Shown piece by piece: positions 1 through 7,130 of a stretch of DNA of 15,125 nt. Under the pieces are notes generated by a model, which was given only the letters and a program-made list of their open reading frames with translations, was not told where the DNA came from and ran no database searches. This stretch comes from JAVZLQ01 sp049700035. Its GTDB lineage: Archaea; Thermoproteota; Bathyarchaeia; Bathyarchaeales; Bathycorpusculaceae. Where the stretch lies: the NCBI GenBank assembly GCA_049700035.1, contig JBNAWC010000028.1, positions 1-15,125 on the forward strand. Reading direction: 5' to 3'. Both the position numbers and the translations under genes were made by a program. Each line of letters opens with the position of its first letter. The first letter of the stretch is position 1.

Positions 1-44
1 TGCAATTATTAGAACAATTGTAAGTCAAGTGTTTAGAGGAGCAT

Positions 45-869
45 TCAATTGGATTCTTTGAAGATGATCGCTCCTAGAAAGGTTGCACCTATGGGCTCAA
101 GCAGCGCAGTAGTCGCGGCTTCAAAGGATTTAAGGTTTGAAAGTGAAGAAAAATATAATGTATGGGCTACAGCTGTTGGAACTAAGCCCAAGCCAAGTAT
201 AGGGAACACCGCATCAACGCTTGTAGGTATAGAGAATGTACCAGCAACCGCTAATTCCAAGAGAAACGCCAGAGACGTTGCAAACAAGTAGATTGGCACA
301 ATTGAGGTGGATAAATTAGTTTTACCTCGGAGAAACTTGCCATAATTTAAGTAGAAGGCTATGAGCAAAGCGGCAAAAGCGGCTTCCAAATCACCTTTTA
401 TAGATGGCGAAATACTTGCGAACTGAGAACTCGGCGTTTCAGCATAAGCAATCAAACAGACGCCTATAAATGAGATTATTAAACTTAAAACTGTGAGTCG
501 GGATGGTTTAAGCCTAAAAGCGAACACCGAAATAATCGCGGAAAATATTGGCGTTGTATTGACAAGAACAGTGGCGTTCAATATTGTGGTGTCTTTCACG
601 GCGGATGCAAAAAATATAAAATGTAAACCTAGAAAAAGGCTGAGAACCAAAATTTCCTTCAAATTTTCCCTCACTAGGTTAAAATTAAGCGGTGCATGAA
701 AAACAAGGGCTATTACCAGTAATGCTAGGCTTGCGATGAGCAAACGCCAGAAAGTTATGGAAAAAGCATCTAACTCTACAAGGAACCGTGTAAAAATGGC
801 TGATGTTCCAAAGAGAACACCAGCAGCCATACCTTCAGCCACAGCTTTACTCCTAGTCTTAACACACAT
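45..869 (-). CDS. EamA/DMT-family transporter, C-terminus truncated
   Basis: A 274-residue, strongly hydrophobic protein with the two-repeat layout of EamA (drug/metabolite) transporters. The first repeat opens with GVLFGTSAIFTRF near residue 18, and the second starts near 155 (IKGDLEAAFAALLIAFY). The conserved segment ALLEPIGATFLGAIIF lies at the very end. Such proteins have ten helices and about 280-300 residues. This one stops after KESN, just before the expected tenth helix. Beyond the TGA, another frame reads NAPLNT, a second TGA, then LTIVLIIA, which looks like the missing helix, so the gene probably carries a frameshift plus a stop and may be non-functional. The substrate cannot be told. 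The start is ATG 869, and a TATA-like box at 906-913 is shared with the divergent gene. Family is clear; intactness is doubtful. Confidence 0.8.
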   Translation of the reverse strand: MCVKTRSKAVAEGMAAGVLFGTSAIFTRFLVELDAFSITFWRLLIASLALLVIALVFHAPLNFNLVRENLKEILVLSLFLGLHFIFFASAVKDTTILNATVLVNTTPIFSAIISVFAFRLKPSRLTVLSLIISFIGVCLIAYAETPSSQFASISPSIKGDLEAAFAALLIAFYLNYGKFLRGKTNLSTSIVPIYLFATSLAFLLELAVAGTFSIPTSVDAVFPILGLGLVPTAVAHTLYFSSLSNLKSFEAATTALLEPIGATFLGAIIFKESN

Positions 870-902
870 GTCTACGCACTTTTCGCTCTGCTTTTGTGCA
901 AA

Positions 903-915
903 TCATATTTATACG
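903..915. promoter_or_regulatory. Shared TATA-like box of a divergent gene pair
   Basis: TATTTATA (906-913) reads TATAAATA on the other strand. Using the usual archaeal spacing of about 26 bases from box centre to transcription start, the plus-strand start falls near 936, just before TTG 953. The minus-strand start falls near 883, just before ATG 869. This argues that ATG 896, which lies upstream of the box, is not the start of the Nif3-like gene. Inferred from sequence only. Confidence 0.45.
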
Positions 916-952
916 TTTATTTCTTAAGAAGGGAGAGACAGAAGGTGAAAAT

Positions 953-1768
953 TTGGACACTGAAGAAATTATGGAACTGGCGTTGAAGCTAGCAGAACTA
1001 AAAGAAGTTCCAGCAGACAGCGCCATTTACGTAAGTGGAAAAAGAATCCAAAAAGTTCTCTTCGGCATAGATGCGGGAGTTCCAGAGCTTCTACTCGCCA
1101 AACAGCTCGGCTGCGACGCTGTAATTGCGCACCACCCGCCAGGAGGAACTGCAGCAATAAACTTCTACGAAGTCTTTAGGAGGCACGTTCAACAAATGGT
1201 TGCTGCTGGGATTCCGAGGCATGAAGCGGAAAAGGCTGTTGAAAAGAGAATCGAAGAGTTGGAGGTTGAGGGGCACATGCGAAACTATGCACATGCGGTA
1301 GACGTGGCAAAAATTTTGAAGATACCATACATGAACATCCACACCCCGTTAGACGAAGTGGGAAGGAGAATCATGGATGAAAAGATAAAAAGCAAAGTTA
1401 AGGAAAACTCACGCGTAAAAGACGTTGTTTCAGCCTTGAAAGAACTTCCAGAATTCAAAAACGCCGTAACCGACATAAAAATTCGCCTCGGAAAACCAGA
1501 AAACCCAGCTGGAAAAGTCGCGGTTTCGCATGGTGCCGGAACAAACGGTGGCTACGAAATCGCAAAAACATACTTTAAGCATGGCATCGGAACGGTGGTT
1601 TACATTCACATAAGCCCAGCAGACTTGGCAAAGCTAAAAGCTGACGGTGTTGGAAACTTAATAGTGACTGGACACATCGCAAGCGATTCCGTTGGCATAA
1701 ACCCGTTAATCGACAGACTTGAAGAAAACGGAATTGCCGTAACAACAATTGGCATCGTCAGACACTGA
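953..1768 (+). CDS. Nif3-like dinuclear metal centre protein
   Basis: Member of the Nif3/YbgI (DUF34) family: cytosolic proteins with a two-metal site, linked in some bacteria to GTP cyclohydrolase-like or damage-control roles but without an agreed universal reaction. The N-terminal half has VLFGIDAGVPELLLAK and AVIAHHPPGG; the HH pair (residues 60-61 from the chosen start) is the classic metal ligand. The C-terminal half has AVSHGAGTNGGYEIAK and LIVTGHIASDSVGINPL, matching the second half of the metal site. At 271 residues it is of normal size. I chose TTG 953 because GGTGA (944-948) lies four bases before it and the TATA-like box at 906-913 excludes ATG 896; ATG 971 is an alternative. The FAH gene begins 13 bases after its stop, so the two are probably one transcript. 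Confidence 0.85.
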   Translation: MDTEEIMELALKLAELKEVPADSAIYVSGKRIQKVLFGIDAGVPELLLAKQLGCDAVIAHHPPGGTAAINFYEVFRRHVQQMVAAGIPRHEAEKAVEKRIEELEVEGHMRNYAHAVDVAKILKIPYMNIHTPLDEVGRRIMDEKIKSKVKENSRVKDVVSALKELPEFKNAVTDIKIRLGKPENPAGKVAVSHGAGTNGGYEIAKTYFKHGIGTVVYIHISPADLAKLKADGVGNLIVTGHIASDSVGINPLIDRLEENGIAVTTIGIVRH

Positions 1769-1781
1769 AGGGAAACTGAAG

Positions 1782-2483
1782 ATGAAACTTGTTCGCTACA
1801 GTGTCGGAGAAAGCGAATGGTACGGAGCTTTAATCAACAACGAAGTAATATGCTTGCCAAAGCTTGCAAAAAATAAACTTCCAGCAAAACTGGAGGAGTT
1901 CATAGCCTTAGGTACTGATGGAATTAAAACGGCAGAAAAGCTAATTGAAAATGCAAGCGAAGATGCTGTCAAAGACGCCTCTTCACCCATTGATAGGGTC
2001 AAAATGCTGGCACCAATAAAATTTCCACCAAAAATAATCTGCTTAGGCTTAAATTACGTCGACCACGCTGCAGAACAGAACGCACCAGTACCAGACGAGC
2101 CAATAATCTTCTTTAAACCCCGCACAGCAATAATTGGACCGAACGAGAACATCGTAAAGCCAAGCTTTGTCGAGCAGCTCGATTATGAAGCTGAGCTAGC
2201 CGTTGTTATAGGCAAAAAGGCGAAAAGCGTCAAGGTTTCAGAAGCAAAAACATGCATTTTCGGTTACACGATAATAAATGACGTTTCAGCTAGAGACATA
2301 CAATTCAAGGATAAACAGTGGACCAGAGGAAAGAGCTTCGACACTTTCGCCCCAATTGGACCATACATAACAACCGCAAACCAAATTGAAGATACATCAA
2401 ACTTGGCGATACGCACATGGGTTAACAGCGAACTACGTCAAAACTCAACAACAAAAAAATGGTTTTCAAAGTGGAAGAGATAA
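1782..2483 (+). CDS. FAH-family hydrolase/isomerase, N-terminal part of a frameshifted gene
   Basis: The main part of a fumarylacetoacetate-hydrolase-superfamily protein (acylpyruvase, HHDD isomerase or FAHD1-like), which cleaves or isomerises 2-oxo acids at a Mg/Mn site. It has a short N-terminal domain (MKLVRYSVGE), then KIICLGLNYVDHAAE, the metal-binding LDYEAELAVVIG (the two Glu) and NDVSARDIQ (Asp), and the conserved KQWTRGKSFDTFAPIGPYI. After ELRQNSTTKK the frame leaves the family pattern, adds WFSKWKR and stops. The family continuation starts one base back, at 2459, in another frame. Adding one A to the run at 2453-2459 joins the two frames exactly. The start ATG 1782 is preceded by GAAGGGAAAC and follows the Nif3-like gene closely. 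Substrate unknown. It could be a pseudogene, a sequencing error or a slippage-dependent gene. Confidence 0.85.
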   Translation: MKLVRYSVGESEWYGALINNEVICLPKLAKNKLPAKLEEFIALGTDGIKTAEKLIENASEDAVKDASSPIDRVKMLAPIKFPPKIICLGLNYVDHAAEQNAPVPDEPIIFFKPRTAIIGPNENIVKPSFVEQLDYEAELAVVIGKKAKSVKVSEAKTCIFGYTIINDVSARDIQFKDKQWTRGKSFDTFAPIGPYITTANQIEDTSNLAIRTWVNSELRQNSTTKKWFSKWKR

Positions 2484-2665
2484 TATATCACCTAAGCCGC
2501 GTGATGACACTTGAACATGGCGACATAATTGCAACAGGAACGCCTGCTGGAGTAGGCTTTGCAATGAAGCCGCAACCTAAATTTTTGCGATGTGGAGACG
2601 TCATAAGAATTGAAATTGAAAAAGTTGGCTTGCTAGAGAACAGAGTTATCGAGGAAGGAAAGTGA
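2459..2665 (+). CDS. FAH-family hydrolase/isomerase, C-terminal part
   Basis: These 68 residues are the missing C-terminal end of the preceding FAH gene. They contain VFKVEEIIYHLSRVMTLEHG, then GDIIATGTPAGVGF, a hallmark segment lining the active site of FAH enzymes, and the closing GDVIRIEIEKVGLLENRVIEE. The first codon ATG 2459 is simply the Met of the family motif (usually NM-hydrophobic-F), not a likely independent start, and no clear ribosome-binding site precedes it. Joined to the upstream part at the A7 run, the protein would be about 294 residues, a normal length. On its own the fragment lacks the metal ligands and cannot be an enzyme. Confidence 0.8.
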   Translation: MVFKVEEIIYHLSRVMTLEHGDIIATGTPAGVGFAMKPQPKFLRCGDVIRIEIEKVGLLENRVIEEGK

Positions 2666-2752
2666 ATTAAATTTCTTACTCACCATTCATATTTAAAATT
2701 CATAAGTTATAAAGCATGCTTGCTCAGAAAATAATCTTTTCTGGAGAGAATA

Positions 2753-2908
2753 ATGTTAGAAAACATTTTGCAGAAACAGAGACAGAAGACTAGTGAACAC
2801 GTTAAATGTGTCAAATGTCATACAAGAGAAGCGACAAATGAAGACCAAATGTGCGACAGTTGCCGCTACATGCTCACCTTGGAAAACATAATCAAAAACA
2901 GAAAGTAA
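2753..2908 (+). CDS. Small CxxC-CxxC zinc-ribbon protein (51 aa)
   Basis: A short gene starting at ATG 2753, with GGAGAG (2743-2748) four bases before it and a TATA-like TTATAAAG at about 2707-2714. The product begins MLENILQKQR and holds CVKC (Cys19, Cys22) and CDSC (Cys34, Cys37), the four ligands of one zinc ribbon, followed by RYMLTLENIIKNRK. The spacing resembles treble-clef or rubredoxin-like knuckles in small archaeal proteins of nucleic-acid or ribosome function. I do not recognise the family, and the role is unknown. The promoter, ribosome-binding site and paired cysteines together make a real gene likely. Confidence 0.65.
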   Translation: MLENILQKQRQKTSEHVKCVKCHTREATNEDQMCDSCRYMLTLENIIKNRK

Positions 2909-2951
2909 ACTAATTCGCGTTTAGAATGTGGAGCAACGCAAAGTTACGAGT

Positions 2952-3377
2952 TTAGGCAGCTGTAAATCTTTGTCTTAGAATGTTCCTAATCTCCTCAATT
3001 TTTACACTATCTTCAAGCACTTGCTTTTTCAGAACTTCCTCTGCCTGAACCTCGCGAGCTTCCATCTCCTTATTATACTCATCAACTCTCATGTTAGTTA
3101 AATCAACAACTTCTTTAACCCAGTCAATTTTCTCTTCGATGTCTCTAAGCGAGGTTACAAGTCGAAGCTTATTGCCAATAACAAAGAGTTTCCTATCCCA
3201 TAAGTGCTTACTTAATTTCCATTCCCGTTCAAAAAGATCTTGCCAAACATGGTCTGGTGTTGAGTCAAGTGGAAAATCAATTAGGTAAGCATCTTGGAAA
3301 TAATGGTCTTTAGTTATGGTTATCTTCTCGACGTCAAAATGATCCAAAAGTTTTGCTTTTTTAACAAATTCTTTCAT
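2952..3377 (-). CDS. Unrecognised 141-aa protein with helical C-terminus
   Basis: I do not recognise this protein. Residues 1-80 look like a small mixed alpha/beta domain (DYFQDAYLIDFPLD-like strands, then KLFVIGNKLRLVTSL). From about 80 to the end it is charged and helical (IEEKIDWVKEVVDL, then many Glu/Lys), probably a coiled coil. There is no signal peptide or membrane segment. The start ATG 3377 sits about 26 bases below a strong TATA-like CTATAAAAG on the minus strand (3401-3410), so the messenger should have a very short leader or none. It is therefore a separate transcription unit, not the tail of the mre11-rad50 operon. Good base composition and its own promoter support a real gene. 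Confidence 0.65.
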   Translation of the reverse strand: MKEFVKKAKLLDHFDVEKITITKDHYFQDAYLIDFPLDSTPDHVWQDLFEREWKLSKHLWDRKLFVIGNKLRLVTSLRDIEEKIDWVKEVVDLTNMRVDEYNKEMEAREVQAEEVLKKQVLEDSVKIEEIRNILRQRFTAA

Positions 3378-3400
3378 AAGCTAACCCTGCTATTTACTGC

Positions 3401-3410
3401 GCTTTTATAG
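3401..3410 (-). promoter_or_regulatory. TATA-like promoter box of the 141-aa gene
   Basis: Read on the minus strand this is CTATAAAAGC, close to the archaeal TATA consensus. Its centre is about 29 bases before ATG 3377, which predicts a leaderless or nearly leaderless messenger. The T-run on the same strand just upstream (3412-3420 region) could also end the preceding operon. Confidence 0.5.
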
Positions 3411-3467
3411 CTTAAAAATTCTATGTTTCAACCAGAAGTGTTTGTTTCGCTCTACCTTTTCGCATAA

Positions 3468-3665
3468 TCAGCTAAGAGGAGCAGGCACTTTGCCTTTCAT
3501 TTTTGCAAACAAAGCGTAAATGATAATGGTAACTATAGACACGAACAATGCGAAAGTGTAGTATCCAAGTCTAACATGAACATTAAGCGAATATAGTAAG
3601 ACAGAAAATGCGACAACTAAAGCGATTGTTAGTAGGAAAAGCCTTGTCTTTGGCGCCAACATCAT
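3468..3665 (-). CDS. Small two-helix membrane protein (65 aa)
   Basis: Two clear hydrophobic stretches, about residues 8-28 (LFLLTIALVVAFSVLLYSL) and 34-54 (GYYTFALFVSIVTIIIYAL), are joined by a short loop with Arg. The end is basic (AKMKGKVPAPLS). No known family is recognised. Its start is 20 bases downstream of the rad50 stop, with GGTG on the minus strand before the tandem ATGs (3665 or 3662), so it is probably the third gene of the mre11-rad50 transcript. The position is suggestive, but a link to break repair is only inference. Confidence 0.6.
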   Translation of the reverse strand: MMLAPKTRLFLLTIALVVAFSVLLYSLNVHVRLGYYTFALFVSIVTIIIYALFAKMKGKVPAPLS

Positions 3666-3685
3666 TTTATTGCCACACCGCCAGA

Positions 3686-5773
3686 TTATTTTTCAACAGA
3701 AATCCTGCTTTCGCCAGCTTCCTTCTCAAGCCTTATCACGTGTTCCGCTTTCTCCGCGAAAGCCTCGCTGTGCGTAACAGCAATTATTTGTTCGATGGCT
3801 TTTAGGCGTGATATCGCCTCTGCTAAGCGGTCTATGGAGCCGTCTTCTCTTCCAAGGCTTTCAGTTGGCTCGTCTAGTAGTAACATGCTTAAGCCATGAC
3901 CAGACCTAGACTGCATAATAAGCTGACCAAGCCCAAGACGGTATGCAAAAGCGATAAGTGTTCTTTCTCCGCCAGAAAGGTTTGAGACTTCACGTTCTGC
4001 GCCGCTCTCGCTTTTGACGCATGGCGTGTACGTTTCGTCTATGATTAAATTTAGGAGCGGCCCTTCTCCGCCGACGAGGTTGTCTAGGATTTGTTGCACA
4101 AAGTTTCTTAGGATGTTTACAAATTCGCTTCTCAGTTTTGGCTGGATGCTGCGGTAGGCGTCGCGGATGTTGCCTATAACCTCGATTATTTTTCCAATTT
4201 TTTCAACTTGTTCAGCTTTCTGTTGGGCGTTATCTATGCGCTCTTTAGCCTCTTCTAGGCGTTTCATTAAATCCTTTTTGCTGTTTTCCTTCATTTTAAG
4301 TTCGGAATCAAGCCTAAAAAATCTCCTGTAGGCTTCGTCTCTCTGGCTTTTAGCGTTTTCAAGCTGGGATAAGTCGAATTTGCCAATTTCAGTTCGAATA
4401 GTTTCCAGTTGAAGGCGTAGTTCCTTTTCCAGTTTTTGTTTTTCCTCAAATTCGCGTGCAAGCTCAGTTAGGGACGCTTCTTCTCTACTGATGTTTGCTT
4501 TTAGGTTTTCTATCTGCAAGTTAAGCGCTTGCAAATTAGCTAAGGCGTTGTTTGCAATTATTCTTACACGCTGTAGTTCTTCGATTTCCCCTTGAAGCGC
4601 ACTTATGGTTTTTTGTCTTTCAACGTTCGCGTTTTGTATTCTCTTAAGCAGTCCACTCTTATACTCGTCGTTTAAAGGTTGGAGACAAAGTGGACAGCGG
4701 CTTTCAGATGAAAGTTCCGTAACCCTCTTTTGGTCGTCTCTCATGCCTTTTAGGGCTGATTCTTGTTCGGCTTTTAGGCTTGAAATTTGGTCGTCGAAAT
4801 AGGTTAGGTATTGTCTCAGTTCTTCTATGGACTGGTTTGGGGAAATTCCAACTTCTTTAAGCTTAGCCTTGTGCGATTCAACTTGTGCTTCTAAAGAAGT
4901 TAAACGCTTTTTCAGCTCTTCAACCGATGTTTTTCGCTGCTCAATCTTTTCAGCCAAGTTTGCTGATGCATCTTCAACGTTTGCCAAGCTTGTTTGTATC
5001 TGCGTTTCCTTTCTTCTTTGTTCTTCAACCTGCGCCCTTAGTTCCTCAAGTTTCTTAAGCCTTAAATCAGCCTCTTCCAGCGTTCTTCTGGCTTTTTCCA
5101 GTTCCTTGCTTTTTTCTTGGAGTTCAATTTCTATTGTTGAAAGTTCTTCAACCATGCGGTTATATTCTCTGTTTAGCCTTTCAAGTCCGATTACATCTGG
5201 GTCTTCAGCGTAGGCTTTGCGTTTTCCTTCGTATTCTTTCACGTAGACCGCGAGGTTGCTCCATGCAGTTTCGTAGTCTGATAATCCAAAAAGCTCGTCT
5301 AGGCGCTTTTGCCTCTCTCTTGGAGTGATATCCAAAAGTTCTTTTAGGTGTTCTTGTCTAACCCAGACTATTTCGCGGAAAAGCTCCCTGTCAAAGCCCG
5401 TTATCGCCTTTAACTGTTCGGCGACAGCGTCGCTTTTCACACTTGCTATTAAGGTTTCATCTTCGAAGAGCTTAAGCTCGTCAAAGTCTTGACTTATGCC
5501 TTTTCCGCGCCTTTTTAAGCCGCGAATTACCTTGTAGCTTCTGCCGTTTTGAGAGAATTGAACTTCAACCTTGCCGCTGTCTGCGCCCTCTCTTAAGAGG
5601 TAGTCGTAGCCCCTTCCTAATGGTTCGCCGAAAAAGGCGAAGTCTATCGCATATAAAATGCTCGATTTTCCACAGCCTAAGCCGCCGACAAGGCAGTTGA
5701 AGCCTTTTGCGAATGGCACTGTTGACTTTACGTGGGAGCGTATATTTTCCAATTGCACGATTTCGATTTTCAT
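3686..5773 (-). CDS. rad50: DNA double-strand break repair ATPase Rad50
   Basis: Rad50 dimerises as an ABC-type ATPase that controls the Mre11 nuclease at DNA ends. Visible motifs, in order, are: an N-terminal P-loop GGLGCGKSS at about residues 30-38; a Q-loop segment IVWVRQEHL; a long coiled coil from about 180; the zinc hook CPLC (Cys360 and Cys363); the returning coiled coil; the ABC signature NLSGGERT; Walker B MLLLDEPTESL; and the H-loop IAVTHSEAF. At 695 residues it is shorter than the roughly 850-900 typical of archaeal Rad50, the loss being in the coiled coil. The P-loop differs from the usual G(P/E)NG(A/S)GKS. ATG 5773 overlaps the mre11 stop (ATGA), indicating translational coupling. 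Identity is secure; the motif variants are noted in the findings. Confidence 0.95.
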   Translation of the reverse strand: MKIEIVQLENIRSHVKSTVPFAKGFNCLVGGLGCGKSSILYAIDFAFFGEPLGRGYDYLLREGADSGKVEVQFSQNGRSYKVIRGLKRRGKGISQDFDELKLFEDETLIASVKSDAVAEQLKAITGFDRELFREIVWVRQEHLKELLDITPRERQKRLDELFGLSDYETAWSNLAVYVKEYEGKRKAYAEDPDVIGLERLNREYNRMVEELSTIEIELQEKSKELEKARRTLEEADLRLKKLEELRAQVEEQRRKETQIQTSLANVEDASANLAEKIEQRKTSVEELKKRLTSLEAQVESHKAKLKEVGISPNQSIEELRQYLTYFDDQISSLKAEQESALKGMRDDQKRVTELSSESRCPLCLQPLNDEYKSGLLKRIQNANVERQKTISALQGEIEELQRVRIIANNALANLQALNLQIENLKANISREEASLTELAREFEEKQKLEKELRLQLETIRTEIGKFDLSQLENAKSQRDEAYRRFFRLDSELKMKENSKKDLMKRLEEAKERIDNAQQKAEQVEKIGKIIEVIGNIRDAYRSIQPKLRSEFVNILRNFVQQILDNLVGGEGPLLNLIIDETYTPCVKSESGAEREVSNLSGGERTLIAFAYRLGLGQLIMQSRSGHGLSMLLLDEPTESLGREDGSIDRLAEAISRLKAIEQIIAVTHSEAFAEKAEHVIRLEKEAGESRISVEK

Positions 5774-6975
5774 TGGAAAAGCGCCTCTATTGTTTGCTTA
5801 ACTTTTTCCTCTTGTTTCTTGGTTAGAGGTTCAATTAGGCTGACGGCTATGTGCGCTATTTTTTCAGCCTCCTCTTGGCTGTAGCGTTCGGAGAAAATCT
5901 GCAAAAAGTATTCGAAGGATTTGGTTTTCAAATCTTTAAGTTCGCCTTGAAATATTGAGCGGACAACTTCCTCCGAAACTTCGCTTTCACGTAACAAGAT
6001 AATTGGGTGGACAAGTAACGCCTTTTCTGCGGCGCCTCTAATTTTGGTTATGTCAACTTCGGCGCGGCTTGCCTCTGCCGGAAGTGTTCCCTTTAAGATG
6101 GGTATTACGATGGCACCTTCCTCGTCCGCGTCCTTAACAAGCTGAACTGCCAATTCGGTTATTTTTGACGGGACAAGCCCGCTGAAGTCATGTTCTGAGA
6201 TGATAAACTTGCGTGTTGATTCAAGTTCAACAAATTCCAATGAGACCCTTTTCGCTTCGTCGACTTTGACATGGTAAAATCCCTTTTTGATTCTAGCTTC
6301 ATCGTAATTGACTGTTTCTGTGCATCCGCTGTAAACGAGTAATCCAGATCCAAGTTTTCCTTCATACGGCGAGTGCACGTGCCCCGCAGCGTAATAATCG
6401 AAGCTTTCTGGCAAGAGTTCTGGAGGTGCCTCAGCCTCCATGTATGGTGGTTTAACGCTTTGAATGTCTAAAGCCATGTGGAAAACGAAGATGTTGAATA
6501 GGGATGGGTCTGGCGTTGGTTTGTTTTGCTCCATGAACGCTGGCAACTGCTCTTCTGTTTTGCGTCTTGTTCTAAAGTTTGGCACGCCGTAAATGTAGCA
6601 GCATTCTGGCTTTTTCCAGCATGCACCTTCATGCTTTGGCAAGTGATAAATTAGCCCAGCGCTGTCAAGCGGGTTCAGTATTGTTCCAGTTATGATGTTT
6701 GGCGCTGAATCATGGGAACCGTCCACTGTTAGAACGGGTATCCCAGCGTCTCGTAGGCGGCTAAAATTTTTTATGGCTGCTTCCAATGTGGCGTTTGATG
6801 GTCTCGCTTGATGGAAAAGGTCTCCAGCAATTATTATGAAGTCGGGTTTTAACTCGATAGCCTTGTCCACTAACTCGCTAAAAGCCCTGTCAAAGTCTTC
6901 ACGTCTTTCTTCCAAACCATACTGTGAATAACCCAAATGTAGGTCTGCAGCGTGAATAAAGCTGAAAGCCTTCAA
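5770..6975 (-). CDS. mre11: DNA repair nuclease Mre11
   Basis: Calcineurin-like phosphoesterase of the Mre11/SbcD family, the nuclease partner of Rad50. Motifs: ADLHLGY (Asp11, His13); IIAGDLFHQARPS (Asp52); VDGSHD (Ser87, His88), where the family normally has GNHD with Asn binding metal; FHMALD (His166); and AAGHVHSP (His199, His201). Residues from about 240 to 401 form the capping and Rad50-binding region. Length is normal for archaeal Mre11. The start is TTG 6975, with GGGGAGGAG on the minus strand (6986-6994) before it; there is no upstream in-frame start nearby. The first gene of the operon with rad50 (4-base overlap). The usual archaeal partners herA and nurA are absent from this window. 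Confidence 0.93.
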   Translation of the reverse strand: MKAFSFIHAADLHLGYSQYGLEERREDFDRAFSELVDKAIELKPDFIIIAGDLFHQARPSNATLEAAIKNFSRLRDAGIPVLTVDGSHDSAPNIITGTILNPLDSAGLIYHLPKHEGACWKKPECCYIYGVPNFRTRRKTEEQLPAFMEQNKPTPDPSLFNIFVFHMALDIQSVKPPYMEAEAPPELLPESFDYYAAGHVHSPYEGKLGSGLLVYSGCTETVNYDEARIKKGFYHVKVDEAKRVSLEFVELESTRKFIISEHDFSGLVPSKITELAVQLVKDADEEGAIVIPILKGTLPAEASRAEVDITKIRGAAEKALLVHPIILLRESEVSEEVVRSIFQGELKDLKTKSFEYFLQIFSERYSQEEAEKIAHIAVSLIEPLTKKQEEKVKQTIEALFQ

Positions 6976-7130
6976 GCGCTTCGCTCTCCTCCCCTGCTTT
7001 GCCGTTTAAAATTGGTGGAAGCACTATTTTAAAATATGCGGGTGATTGCAAACATGTTTCTTGGCGGAGAACAGAAACGTATAAACGGTAATCTCACAAA
7101 CTTTAAGCGTCAAAAGGAATGTAAAGGCTG
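6976..7130. promoter_or_regulatory. Divergent promoter region, mre11 / AN1-protease
   Basis: A 155-base divergent spacer. For mre11, an AT palindrome TATTTTAAAATA (7025-7036) would place a start near 7004 and leave a leader carrying the strong GGGGAGGAG site. For the plus-strand gene, TATAAAC (7080-7086) predicts a start near 7110, 20 bases before ATG 7131, with AAAGG just before the ATG. No operator-like repeat beyond the AT palindrome is evident. Confidence 0.4.

Noticed and set aside
896..952. ATG 896 as the start of the Nif3-like gene
   Set aside because: It lies upstream of the TATA-like box, adds 19 residues unlike the family, and lacks a ribosome-binding site. TTG 953 has GGTGA before it.
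4827..5213. Open frame of 128 codons on the plus strand, rich in Ser and Leu
   Set aside because: It lies wholly opposite the Rad50 coiled coil. The Ser/Leu richness is the mirror of Glu/Lys codons on the other strand.
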